A stretch of DNA of 27,403 nucleotides from Cymbomonas tetramitiformis (lineage: Eukaryota > Chlorophyta > Pyramimonadophyceae > Pyramimonadales > Pyramimonadaceae), in the NCBI GenBank assembly GCA_001247695.2, contig LGRX02024731.1:1-27403 (forward strand). The letters run 5' to 3'. Both the position numbers and the translations under genes were made by a program. The notes below the pieces were generated by a model, which made no database searches, was not told the DNA's origin, and worked only from the letters and a program-made list of their open reading frames with translations. Shown here piece after piece: positions 18,950 through 27,340 of this stretch (positions are counted from its first letter, which is position 1; every line of letters starts with the position of its first letter).

Positions 18950-20007
18950 AATAATACCAAGGGGAGGTACTCTGTCATCAACGATGTCCACGTCATCATA
19001 CAGTTTCGATTCATCATTCCTTCTTTATTACAAGTGCAAATTCATTCCGGTGACAGCCTGTATTGTCACCCAACCGACGTCAGCACCGTACGATATAGGA
19101 ATCTAGGATCAGACCGTAGCACATCGATAGGAATTAATTATAGGACCGGCCTCACCCAAGAAAACCAGAGATTTGGGGTCAGCCAGCTAATTCCACCAAC
19201 TTGCGTACCCCCCCCCGCCAGCGCCAGCGTCCTATGGAATCGGTAAGAATTAGCAAGTATTTTCTTTCAATCAGCCGGCAATTCTCTTAAAAGTCCAATG
19301 ATAAACACTTAAAAAGGCGACATTTTCAAAATTTTCCGCCTGCGGCGCCAGCACCCATATTTCTTATTTTCGAGGATTCCATAGCTCAAAAAACCAGCCA
19401 GCTTTTCTCGACAACTTCGGTACCCCAAAGGTTAATAATGGTTTTTATCGCCGGTTTTCTTAAAGGTGAGTGATTACTGTATTCGAAATTTCGGCTTGGT
19501 TTAATGCAAACGGAGTGGGCCCTGCTTAACGAGATATCGGAGGGTCTCTATGAGTCCACTTTAAATCCTCACCCGATCGCCCCATTGCTCCTTTTATTTT
19601 TCGGTCCGGTACGCGCGCACCGACGAACATTTCATAGATTGGATTCGACAACGTACTAATGTGAAATTCGTTTTAGTTATGTATGCCAATCATAACTCAG
19701 GATCACAACTCCGTCCACCTCAGTATCCGGTAGCTGCGGATTACTGGCCATAAGATCCGAATGACAAACCACGGTCTGGCAAAGGTAGCATAGCAGTTGT
19801 TATTTATCCACAGATATGGTACCCGCATGTATGCGTATCTGTGCAAGGGTATGATTTGGTACAAGGCTCACTACACCTTAGCAAGGAAGGATCAATTTCC
19901 TGCTTCTTATGCAACATAATGACAGAACATTAAGAGCAAGGTATATATATGATCGATATGTATTAGTATATATTACAAGAAGTAAGGGCAATAGGCTTAA
20001 TATAATG
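18950..20007 (-). other. 3' untranslated region of copy 2
   Basis: About 19480-19910 matches (in reverse) the 3' UTR of the first chromovirus at about 9110-9560. The part from 18950 to about 19440 does not align with it by eye. A C9 run is at about 19208-19216. No gene is supported. Confidence 0.55.
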
Positions 20008-20740
20008 TTAGCCTTCATAGGCAACTATTATGTCTGCTGCATTGGTCAGCTCTGTGGCTTTGACCCAGGTGTCATGCTCAGGGCCGTAGCCTGCATAACG
20101 CACTAAATAGTACTTGACACCTCTAGTGATCTTATCTGCGAGTATGTGTGATATCTCAAACAGTGGTTGCCCTTCTTCGGTGATCATCTGTGGCAGAGAC
20201 AAAGGTGCTTGGATTGAGTCATTGTACAGCTCTATTCTGGATACAGGTTGAACCGGATGGATACGAATGTCGAGATCCCCGAAATCTAACTCATCATAAG
20301 CACGTCCATGGCTGAGCACTTTAGATATGATAAACGGCCCAATGTATGGCTGCTTAAAGTGTCTGCCTGCCTCTGTCAAACCAGTCCATTGAATAAACTC
20401 GGTCCGTAGAAGAACTTTCTGCCCTACTGCAAATTGTCGGGGCATGTGAGTCTTATTGAACCTGGCTCGGTTTATCTCTGCTGCTCGGGAAATGTTATCT
20501 ACCGCGTTGGCATGTACAGCCGAGTACTGGTCAAAATGATCTCGAATAGCATTCTGTATTGGAACAGGAGCTTCTGGCGGAATAGTGATTGCCAGATCAT
20601 GAGGCGAAAGTGGCTGCGCCATCGAGTCGAGATTAAATGGCGTGTAACCAGTTGTAGCAGAAACCGTGTTGTTAATTGCAAACTCCACCAGAGGCAACTT
20701 GTCCTCCCACGATTTGGCTGAAGTATCATTGCAACAACAC
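20008..20740 (-). pseudogene. Copy 2 integrase C-terminus and chromodomain
   Basis: An open frame from the exon border to the stop at 20008. It shows LPLVEFAINN, PYIGPF (GPY/F module) and a chromodomain with YYLVRYAGYGPEHDTW. It is very similar to 8313-9042 and has one more residue in RAYDELDFGD. This block is intact in itself but can no longer be joined normally, because the intron acceptor has changed. Confidence 0.85.
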
Positions 20741-20817
20741 CCGAGGAGAAAAATACTATCTAATCAGTTTATAAACCAGAGGATGGTGAATCATGCATTA
20801 AACAAAATGAAAAATAC
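20741..20817 (-). other. Intron-like segment in copy 2 integrase, acceptor AG changed to GG
   Basis: It lies at the same codon position as the 83-bp segment in the first element. It begins GTATTT after CTCAG, keeps TATAAACTGATT (branch region), and ends CTCCTCGG where the first copy has ATCCTCAG. Length is 77 bases. Splicing at the old acceptor should fail. Confidence 0.7.
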
Positions 20818-21283
20818 CTGAGGATGTCCTCAATGAAGGCATGGCTTCTCTCATTGCTTGCATTCGACTGTGGATGGTGTGAAGACGTCATAGACAATCT
20901 CGTACCAGTAGATTTCCACAGTGTTTGCCAGAATGAAGAAGTAAATCTGGGGTCTCGATCTGAGATGATGTTCCTCGGAAGACCATGGAGTTTGAAGATA
21001 TGCTGCATATATATTGAAGCAGTATGTTGAGCAGTCCAGGTCATGTTGAAGGGAATGAGATGACAGCGATGAGAGAATTGGCACATTACCACGAAAATAC
21101 TGTCGTGCCCATTAGTGGTGATAGGCAGGTCAGTAATCCAGTCAAGAGATACATCAAGCCATTTTGTCTTAGGCACACAATATCGTATATGTGACTGACC
21201 ACAAGGTTTGTGTCTCCTCGTTTTCTGGCGTTGACACACGGGGCACTCCCGAATGTACTGAATGGCTGCCTTCGTCATTCCTG
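20818..21283 (-). pseudogene. Copy 2 integrase catalytic core
   Basis: Starts with TKAAIQYIRECPVCQRQK at the MITE border and runs on through SLDWITDLP, ISDRDPRF and NERSHAFIEDILR. The DDE residues are all kept. The zinc finger is cut in two by the MITE at 21284-21552. This copy shows the two bases missing from the first element near 7785. Confidence 0.85.
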
Positions 21284-21552
21284 CAGGGAAGATATCTTCC
21301 TGGGATTGGCCGGCCCGGGGCCGTGTCACGGAGGCCCGGGCCGAAGGCGGGCCGAAGGAAAAGTTGCGGATGGGCCGAGTCGCATTGGGGGGAAAATCGA
21401 TAAATTTCCAAAATTTTATCGATTTTTGACAAATTGTCATACTTAAAATTAAAATTTTGGCAATTTTGGGTTCGGGCCGAGACGGGACGAAATGTGGCCG
21501 AAGTAAATTCCCAATGCGGGCCGAGTCACCTCCGCGGAAGATATCTACCCTG
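21284..21552. mobile_element. hAT-type MITE, 269 bp, inside copy 2 integrase
   Basis: It has an 8-bp target duplication CATTCCTG (21276-21283 and 21553-21560). The terminal inverted repeats are CAGGGAAGATATCTTCC on the left and CAGGGTAGATATCTTCC read inward from the right, 16 of 17 matching. 8-bp duplications and CAGGG ends are typical of hAT elements. It has no coding capacity. The interior is rich in GGGCCGAG/CGGGCC words around an AT-rich centre. Removing it restores the integrase zinc-finger frame. Confidence 0.9.
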
Positions 21553-21560
21553 CATTCCTG

Positions 21561-22534
21561 GCCAATAATATCGGCTACGCAATAAATGGAGCATGCGATT
21601 TTTGCCTACATGACCAGAAATAGTGGCTGAGTGGCACTCATGAAGTAGAATGTGGCGAAGCTGTGTGATCTCACCGTCATCTGTAGGAACTTTGGCAGTA
21701 GGTGGAATGTAAAGCTGTCTGCCAAAAATGGTCTTGCGATAGATCAATCCCTGAATGAGCTCGAAATTCGGCTGACTGTCTGTGATGATGTCGATGATGC
21801 CAGCTTAGATAATATAGTCTGTGCAAATGTGTCACGATCATACTGAGATATAATAATGTCGTGGAGCTGATGACCTGATGATGCAGATATAAGAGCAATG
21901 AATGTAGAATCTGTAGACGGAATGTCTGTTGAATGTGATTCGCCGACGTCTATATGTTGCAGACAATCAGTGAGTTCAAAGAGTGTAGAAATACGGGTAA
22001 GTGCATCTGCAACCTTATTCTTCTCGCCAGAAATGTGCTCTATCCGAAAGTTGTACTCGGAGAGCTCATCCAACCACCTCGCCTGTTTGGGGCTTAGTGT
22101 GGATTTGGACTGGAAATAAAGCAGTGGCTGATGATCTGAGCGAACAATAGTCTCTGGAGCTCCCAGCAAGATGTGGCGAAAGAATCGGAAGCCCTCCACA
22201 ATGGCAAATAGCTCGATCTCAGGAATAGGTCAGCGTCTCTGTGTATCAGAAAGAGTGACGCTGTGATAACCACATGGCTTCATACCTTTTCCTTGATCCT
22301 GCAATACTACTTGACCAACGTGTGTGCCTGATCCATCCACCTCCATGATATATGGCAGTTTCTGATCTGGAAGCTGTAGTACTGGCGCATGCAGATGGCA
22401 CTTTTGAGATTATCAAATGCCTGCTGCTGCTCAGATTCCCAGACAAACTCTGCATTATCCTTAAGGAGACGATTGAGCGGCTCGGCAATCTTGGAGAACT
22501 TTGGTATAAATCTCCTAAACTGGCCGACCATGCC
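21561..22534 (-). pseudogene. Copy 2 RT end, RNase H and first half of integrase zinc finger
   Basis: Shows MVGQFRRFIPKFSKIAEPLN, then a 1-base deletion near 22385 after KSAIC that shifts the frame. RNase H follows, with a TGA replacing Trp at 22230-22232, then VRSDHQPLLYF, NKVADALTR and HECHSATISGHVGKNRM, up to YYWPGM at the MITE. A further frame change lies near 21745-21760, where two ORFs overlap. The order and similarity match the first element. Confidence 0.85.
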
Positions 22535-22956
22535 CTAGAATAATGACCGAAGAGACTTGCCATCTTTAGCCATACGGCGTAGAGGCTGTTTACCAATGGT
22601 TGGACCATATGACACTGGAGGCTGGATAGCCATGACTGCACGGATTCTGTCTTCGATGATTGAAAGGCCTGCCTCTGAGATGTGGTGTCCGATAAAATCG
22701 ATGGATCTGACGAACAACTCAACCTTAGAAGGCCTGATGTAGAACTGATGATCTCTGCAGCGCTGTAAGAACTGTCGAACATGCTTCACGTGGCTGTCAA
22801 ATTCTGGACTGTACACTATGGTGTCATCCATGAAAATGACCAAGAACTGATCGATGAAGTCAAAGAATGCTCGATTTCCAACACGTAGAGCGGTCGCAGG
22901 AGCGTTAGTTAACCCGAAGGGCATCACTGTCCACTCGATCGTATTAACCATGGCCT
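22535..22956 (-). pseudogene. Copy 2 reverse transcriptase, 5'-deleted
   Basis: Begins abruptly at EWTVMPFGLTNAPATALRVG. The RT fingers, protease, gag and nearly all of the leader are missing, because the sequence jumps from the PBS region (about 22956) into mid-RT. The catalytic FMDDTIVYS is intact. A TAG nonsense codon interrupts the frame at about 22535, where the first copy reads on into GMVGQFRRF. Confidence 0.85.
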
Positions 22957-22960
22957 GGAC

Positions 22961-22970
22961 GAGAATACCA
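22961..22970 (-). other. Primer-binding site of copy 2
   Basis: Reads TGGTATTCTC two bases inside the LTR end at 22972, as in the first element (TGGTATTCT at 563). This marks the LTR on its right as the 5' LTR of a - strand element. Confidence 0.55.
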
Positions 22971-22971
22971 C

Positions 22972-23597
22972 TGTCAAGGTTGATATTCAACCTTTCAGAC
23001 TATGCGCCTGCTATTGAACAGTAGCAACTCGCAACAAGTATTTGGTGGGTATGAGTGCAGTCTGGTATCCAGAATCATCTGCTTTAGCTCAATGCTCCTC
23101 ATATACCTCAATGTCCTCACACCTTATAGGTGTTACCACCATCGGGTTGCGAATTTGAGAACATTGGGTGAACTAACAGTATCGGCTGATCGAATTAGCC
23201 TGTTGATACCCGCATGGTGTTCAATTCATGCTTGAAGCGAAGACGCGTCCTTTCAGAACAGTTTGTTCTTCAAGATCGTGTCTTGCTTCATCATCGAGAT
23301 GCCGTACTCGGCCTCTCGATGACAGATGTCACTCATGGTGAGTGGATGATAGATATTATGACTGTACATGTCATAGTCGACCGTACTGACAATACTCGAC
23401 GACTGTATGTCATTATAACATATGACATGACATGACATGACATGACATGACATGACATGACATGACATGACATGACATGACATGACATGACATGACATGA
23501 CATGACATGACATGACATGACATGACATGACATGACATGACATGACATGACATGTATGCCATGTATGATACATATGTCATCGGTCATATCCCTGACA
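22972..23597 (-). repeat. LTR B, 5' LTR of copy 2 with expanded microsatellite
   Basis: On the - strand it starts TGTCAGGGATATGACCGATG at 23597, very like the first element's TGTCAGGGTCATGACCGATG. It ends ACCTTGACA at 22972 and is followed by a PBS. Length is 626 bp, of which about 133 are an (ATGAC)n repeat. A TATAAG box (- strand) lies near 23125. Confidence 0.8.
23422..23554. repeat. (ATGAC)n microsatellite, about 26 units
   Basis: A pure pentanucleotide run with no interruptions. It lies in the U3 part of LTR B, where the first element has only a few TGTCATG words (10089-10171), so it looks like an expansion within the LTR. Confidence 0.95.
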
Positions 23598-23937
23598 GTA
23601 TGTCGCATATCGTACCAACCCTGCGAAATGGTGACAGCATATATGTGCGATCCGTACGCAGTGCGCACACCTTGTCGCTGATTATTTGCTGACGAATTTA
23701 CTGCGAATGCTATCAGCTGCGAATGCGTTCGCGTTGATGATTCCTCGCGCAATCCGTTTGCTGACGAATACTGTTATTCGATTGTAGATATTCAATATGT
23801 GTGTGCGAACTCTGTCGCCGCGCTTTGTATGCGCGATACCTGTAACACACACACACACACCGTATCCAATATACAATATATCTACTGCTGCACACACGAA
23901 TGTGTCCTCGTTCGTCGCGTGGACGGAGAATGACCAC
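23598..23937 (-). mobile_element. Leader fragment of a third chromovirus copy
   Basis: On the - strand it starts at PBS-like TGGTCATTCTC (23936-23926) and aligns by eye with 563-840 of the first element, for example through ATATTGAATATCT, TTGCGCGAGGA-like and ACAAGGTGTGCGCA. A (CA)n run lies near 23845-23860. It is cut at 23597 by the LTR of copy 2. Confidence 0.6.
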
Positions 23938-24083
23938 TGTCAAGGTTGTTATTCAACCTTTCAGACTATGCGGCTGCTATTGAACAGTAGCAACTCGCAA
24001 CAAGTATTTGGTGGGTATGAGTGCAGTCTGGTATCCAGAATCATCTGCTTGAGCTCAATGCTCCTCATATACCTCAATGTCCT
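23938..24083 (-). repeat. LTR C, 3' end fragment (146 bp)
   Basis: Almost identical to the terminal parts of LTR A and LTR B, and followed on the - strand by a PBS. It is therefore the end of a 5' LTR whose U3 part is missing. Homology stops at CAATGTCCT (24083), where unrelated sequence begins. Confidence 0.75.
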
Positions 24084-24449
24084 ACTGTTCGTAGGCGTCG
24101 ATTGTACAGACTTACGCCCAGTGTATGGAATCCCGCGATACTCATACTCGTCCTTCTCCCAGTACGCATTACTGAGCGGTAATGAAAATGGCGCTACAGG
24201 CTCCTTCGCTCGAGTGGCGTCGTCCAGAAACCAGCCACCGCCCCTATTACGCTCCCAGCGGCGTAGCGCTCCAGAAGGGTGGACGATAATATGCTGCCAG
24301 CTATAATCGAGCCCAGGCTTTCGCTCCCCATAGTACGCAGTCAATGGCTCGGGAGTCCCCTTCCGAGCCCATTGCCATTTCACTGCCCCACTGCGCATAA
24401 ATACAATATGCCAATCAAATGGCTTGACATGGCCAGTGTTCCCTGGCAC
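24084..24449 (-). CDS. Unrecognised ORF fragment fused to LTR C
   Basis: An open frame from a GTG at 24449, with no early ATG in frame. It has a Trp- and charge-rich, protein-like composition (SWQHIIVHPSGALRRWERNR, YWEKDEYEYRGIPYTG). A TATATAG box lies upstream near 24478-24484 (- strand). A GTAAGT near 24106-24111 could be a donor after the IPYTG codons. The frame continues into LTR C, which is not coding. I recognise no family. It could be a host gene exon cut by the retroelement. Confidence 0.35.
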
Positions 24450-24540
24450 AGGGGGGGATGGAGACGCGTATAGCTGCTATATATGCGTCGGCACTGGTGG
24501 AGACAATCGCGGAGTTCGGGGATCACTAGAACAAGGTATT

Positions 24541-24600
24541 CGCTTAAGTTTTCTTAAGTTTGCTTAACTTTTCTTAAGTTTTCTTATCTTTTCTTAAGTC
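24541..24600. repeat. 10-bp tandem repeat x6 (TTCTTAAGTT)
   Basis: Six consecutive 10-mers with no phase change. Units 1, 2, 4 and 6 hold the palindrome CTTAAG; units 3 and 5 read CTTAAC and CTTATC. The period equals roughly one DNA turn. Confidence 0.9.
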
Positions 24601-24743
24601 CATGAAAATTATACCGCGTGTCATGTTTTATACAATTCGGTCATCAGCTGGCCTTCAGAATGCCCGTGGATGTATCAACGAGGACGCGAGCGAGTACGCC
24701 AGAGCAAAAGATAAGAAAAGTTGAGTGCAAACTGTGTTCTGGT

Positions 24744-24857
24744 GGGTGGCGGGGTACTCGAAATAATTATACACAATAAAGTTAAGCCAAAACCGTGTTC
24801 TGGTGACTGAAGAAATTATAATTTGGGTGGCGGGGGGCTCAAAGTAATTATACACAA
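24744..24857. repeat. 33-bp direct repeats, 81 bp apart
   Basis: 24744-24776 and 24825-24857 share GGGTGGCGGGG, CTC and TAATTATACACAA with few changes. A further shared word, GTGTTCTGGTG, lies 15-25 bases upstream of each. Confidence 0.75.
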
Positions 24858-26114
24858 GATATGATAGTCAGATAGATGTCATTCCCGACGACGCGACGAG
24901 AGCTCGCGCTCCTTGAGGGCAAGGAAGAGAAATTATATTCGAGGCGACAGCGACATGGAGATGGAGGGTGCGACGATGCGCCAATCAGAAACTGGGATCC
25001 ATCCGTGAAGATTCAAAATTTCACTTCGGAGTTTTGGTTGAGCAGCACACGCGCCGCAAGTTTTGGTCAAATAACATAATTTCGAGATGTTTTCCCCTTA
25101 TAATGCGCTGATAGCACTGCACACGCCTCCAGTTTGTGAGATAGCAGTTTAGTATTTTCGTTAGCAATAGCGTAGGCTTTCCGACTGAAGGGACTTCGCG
25201 GGAATAGAACTCAGAAACGAAACGCGCAAGGGGTGTTTCTCATTTTCGAAATTGAAATCTTGTCGGGTTTCAAAAAAACTACGCGTTTCCGAATTTCGAG
25301 TCTATTCCTGTGTACCTGCATATTTTACCTCGACTTGTGCGACTTTCAAGCTTTGCAAAAGGCGTTGATGACGGCGTGCTAGGGTAGCATAGCTCTAGCT
25401 CGTCGGATGCTTCATCCCTGCCGACCACAGCTCGTTTTGGCAATGTTTGACTGCTGTGGAGCCCTTTGAGCGCTCGCGGTCACTGGATAGAAGTCCTTTC
25501 CTGTGTCACCGTATTATTTTTTCTGAATTTTCAGCCCTGCTGGCTTTGTGCGCGCCTGTGATGTGAAGCGACCGATTACTTGCCAGACTTGGACCGGCCG
25601 TTTGCACGATTTTCGGGAAGACTGACCTCTGTTTATGCTGTTCGCAGGTGCTCCTATCATATCCTAAGAGCCCTACCTTATATTTTGAGGAATCCTGTGG
25701 TAGTCTTGTATGCGGTTGTGAAAACCACTTCATCGGCCCGGCTCACTCTGTTCCTGAATCTCGACTGCTGCGTCTGAAAGTTCGTTTGCTCACCATCCTG
25801 ATCTCGGGGTCCCCTCATTTTTTTCTGTTGGCGTGAACTAGTGATTGAAAGTTGCGTGCTGAGTCATTTTCGCTTGGCAGGTGATTTTCCCCTAGTCCAC
25901 ACCTTATGAAGTTGCGGAGCGTCTTTTCACCAAGCTTGTGCTGTGCGTTGAGTATTTTTCTCATGAGAGTTGTACTACACTGTGAAAGTATTATGCATAT
26001 GCTTGGGCGTAGTGTGCATTTTAGTACACAAGATAAATGAGACGCTTGTTTTGCCACGTATTGGAAGTCCCCCCCCCTCCCCATATATTGATATGCATTC
26101 GGTGAAAAACACGC
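24858..26114. other. Region without a recognised feature
   Basis: Only short open frames of random-like composition occur. I saw no retroelement motif, no convincing exon and no tRNA-like structure. A C9 tract lies near 26070. Confidence 0.45.
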
Positions 26115-26181
26115 GTGGCTTTAGCTCAAAAAGAGCGCCGGAACTTGTTTCGGAGATCTTAGTTTGATGCTGAGAAGCCAC
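26115..26181 (+). repeat. tRNA-like cloverleaf T1
   Basis: The acceptor stem is GTGGCTT/AAGCCAC (7 perfect pairs), then TA, the D stem GCTC-AAAAA-GAGC, and G. The anticodon-like hairpin CCGGA/TTCGG has a 6-base loop, then AGAT. The T stem CTTAG/CTGAG holds the 7-base loop TTTGATG. All stems pair. Against a real tRNA it lacks the GG of the D loop, a 7-base anticodon loop and U33. It could be a degenerate tRNA gene, a tRNA-derived SINE head or a tRNA-like RNA. Confidence 0.6.
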
Positions 26182-26432
26182 TGCCATAACCTAGCTGACC
26201 ATCCTAAAAGTACGATGTCGGGAATTGGGGCACGCACAGCAAAGGGATTGCTGATGCACAACGGATCCACGGGAATTTTCCCGTCTTGGTTTGGTGATGG
26301 AAACCTGTAAACTGTGGTGCTAGCGGAGTGGCGGGAACGGTGTGAAGCGTCCCCGCCGTCGATTGTCTTTTGGGTAAACTCCGTCCACAGTCACGCGTTC
26401 CTAACTGTCTGTTGCAACCGAGGAACTTTACT

Positions 26433-26501
26433 ATGGCAGTAGCTCAAATATGAGCGCCGGGAACATTTTCCGGAGATCTCGGTGCAAACCTTAGTTGCCA
26501 A
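26433..26501 (+). repeat. tRNA-like cloverleaf T2
   Basis: The acceptor is ATGGCAG/TTGCCAA (6 of 7, one G-U), then TA and the D stem GCTC-AAATAT-GAGC. The 17-base anticodon-like arm CCGGG/TCCGG has a 7-base loop AACATTT. AGAT follows, then the T arm CTCGG-TGCAAAC-CTTAG (4 of 5). CAT would sit at the anticodon position, but U33 is replaced by A. It is the most decayed of the four in its T stem. Confidence 0.5.
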
Positions 26502-26593
26502 TTGCATGCACAGCTTGTACACTGTGTCTTGGGAGTATACAAGACACTGCGTACAAGTTGTGTTGAAGTCCCACACAGTAAAGCATATATATA

Positions 26594-26740
26594 TTATGTC
26601 ATATTCCCCTTGGAAAATCTTTGCTCCAGGGATAGATTCTCTGCTTTGAGCTGAGTGATTATGGCTTCAAGCTCCGTGACTTTCTCCACCCGATTACCCC
26701 TTGCCCGCGCAACCGAGGCATATTGAACTCGGTTTTGCAT
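26594..26740 (-). CDS. Short ORF with basic region and leucine heptads
   Basis: From ATG (26740) to TAA (26594) there are 48 residues. The frame is also open upstream through a (GA)n tract and T3 to about 26856. It reads NRVQYASVARARGNR and then VEKVTELEAIITQLKAENL, with Leu at three consecutive heptad positions. This resembles a bZIP region, but the spacing between the basic part and the first Leu is a little longer than usual, and nothing follows the zipper. It may be the last exon of a gene or the remains of one. Confidence 0.4.
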   Translation of the reverse strand: MQNRVQYASVARARGNRVEKVTELEAIITQLKAENLSLEQRFSKGNMT

Positions 26741-26773
26741 GGCATCAAGAGAGAGAGAGAGAGAGAAGACTTT

Positions 26774-26843
26774 GAGGCACTAGCTCAACAAGAGCGCCGA
26801 GCCTTTTGGCTTGGAGATCTCGGCTTTGACTCCGAGGTGCCAC
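26774..26843 (+). repeat. tRNA-like cloverleaf T3
   Basis: The acceptor core is GGCAC/GTGCC (5 pairs), then TA and the D stem GCTC-AACAA-GAGC. A 7-bp hairpin CCGAGCC/GGCTTGG around TTTT stands at the anticodon arm. AGAT follows, then the T arm CTCGG/CCGAG with an 8-base loop. On the - strand this region is an open frame that runs on into 26594-26740. Confidence 0.55.
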
Positions 26844-26970
26844 ACAAAGAAGTTAATTGTCATCATACTAGTTATTCTTCATTTCTATTAGCCTGAACCT
26901 TGTGCTTGGGAAAAACCTCTTATTATAACATATTGCCTGGCCTTGACTGAACTTGCAAACAATTTAAATC

Positions 26971-27061
26971 GTGGCACTAGCTCAACAAGAGCCCAAGCGC
27001 GGAGCCCATTGAGGGCGAAGCACCGAAGCTTGGAGATCTCGGTCAAAATCCGAGGTGCCAT
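26971..27061 (+). repeat. tRNA-like cloverleaf T4 with enlarged anticodon arm
   Basis: The acceptor is GTGGCAC/GTGCCAT (7 pairs, one G-U), then TA and the D stem GCTC-AACAA-GAGC. The anticodon-like arm CCAAGC/GCTTGG holds a 29-base insertion. AGAT follows, then the T arm CTCGG-TCAAAAT-CCGAG. The stretch GGTCAAAATCC is close to a Pol III B box (GGTTCAANTCC). Confidence 0.55.
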
Positions 27062-27069
27062 ACCCTCCT

Positions 27070-27105
27070 GGCTGCGATGTGGAGATAGCTCTCCGGACAC
27101 GCGCC
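27070..27105 (+). repeat. 36-base hairpin repeat H1
   Basis: The outer stem pairs GGC, GCG and TGT (with T and A bulges) with ACACGCGCC. The inner hairpin is GGAGA-TAGC-TCTCC. It lies nine bases after T4. See also 27341-27376. Confidence 0.6.
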
Positions 27106-27340
27106 AAGTGGGTTAGGGAGTGGACCTACTTTATGTGACTGACGGATGCTATTATGACTGTTTGGCAGGCCCACCCATTCTTTGCTGGGTGCTGGGACAC
27201 CTTATACTTTGTGGCAAGTGCCTTCGTGCCGAAAGTCGAGGGTGAAGTCGATACGCAATACTTCGAGCAATATAATGAGGTGCGTTCAACATCTCTTCTG
27301 ACCTTACTTTTCCTTAGAATAGGAGACACGGCGAGGGGAC

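Larger units (their letters stand above)
18424..23597 (-). mobile_element. Decayed chromovirus relative (copy 2), internally deleted
   Basis: Read on the - strand it has a 5' LTR (23597-22972), a PBS, a jump straight into the middle of RT, RNase H, integrase, chromodomain, a 3' UTR and probably a 3' LTR ending at 18424. Flanking 5-mers are GCATG (left) and GTATG (right), a possible target duplication with one change. The U3 regions of the two outer LTRs do not look alike, so the unit may be a recombinant of two insertions. It has several nonsense and frameshift changes and a MITE insertion. Confidence 0.7.

Noticed and set aside
18960..18980. AAGGGGAGGTACTC followed by TGTCATC on the + strand, like a polypurine tract plus LTR start
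   Set aside because: Copy 2 is on the other strand, and no + strand LTR body or partner follows. Kept only as a possible clue to recombination.
23253..23752. Long frames with HVMSC-type peptide repeats
   Set aside because: They are translations of the (ATGAC)n microsatellite.
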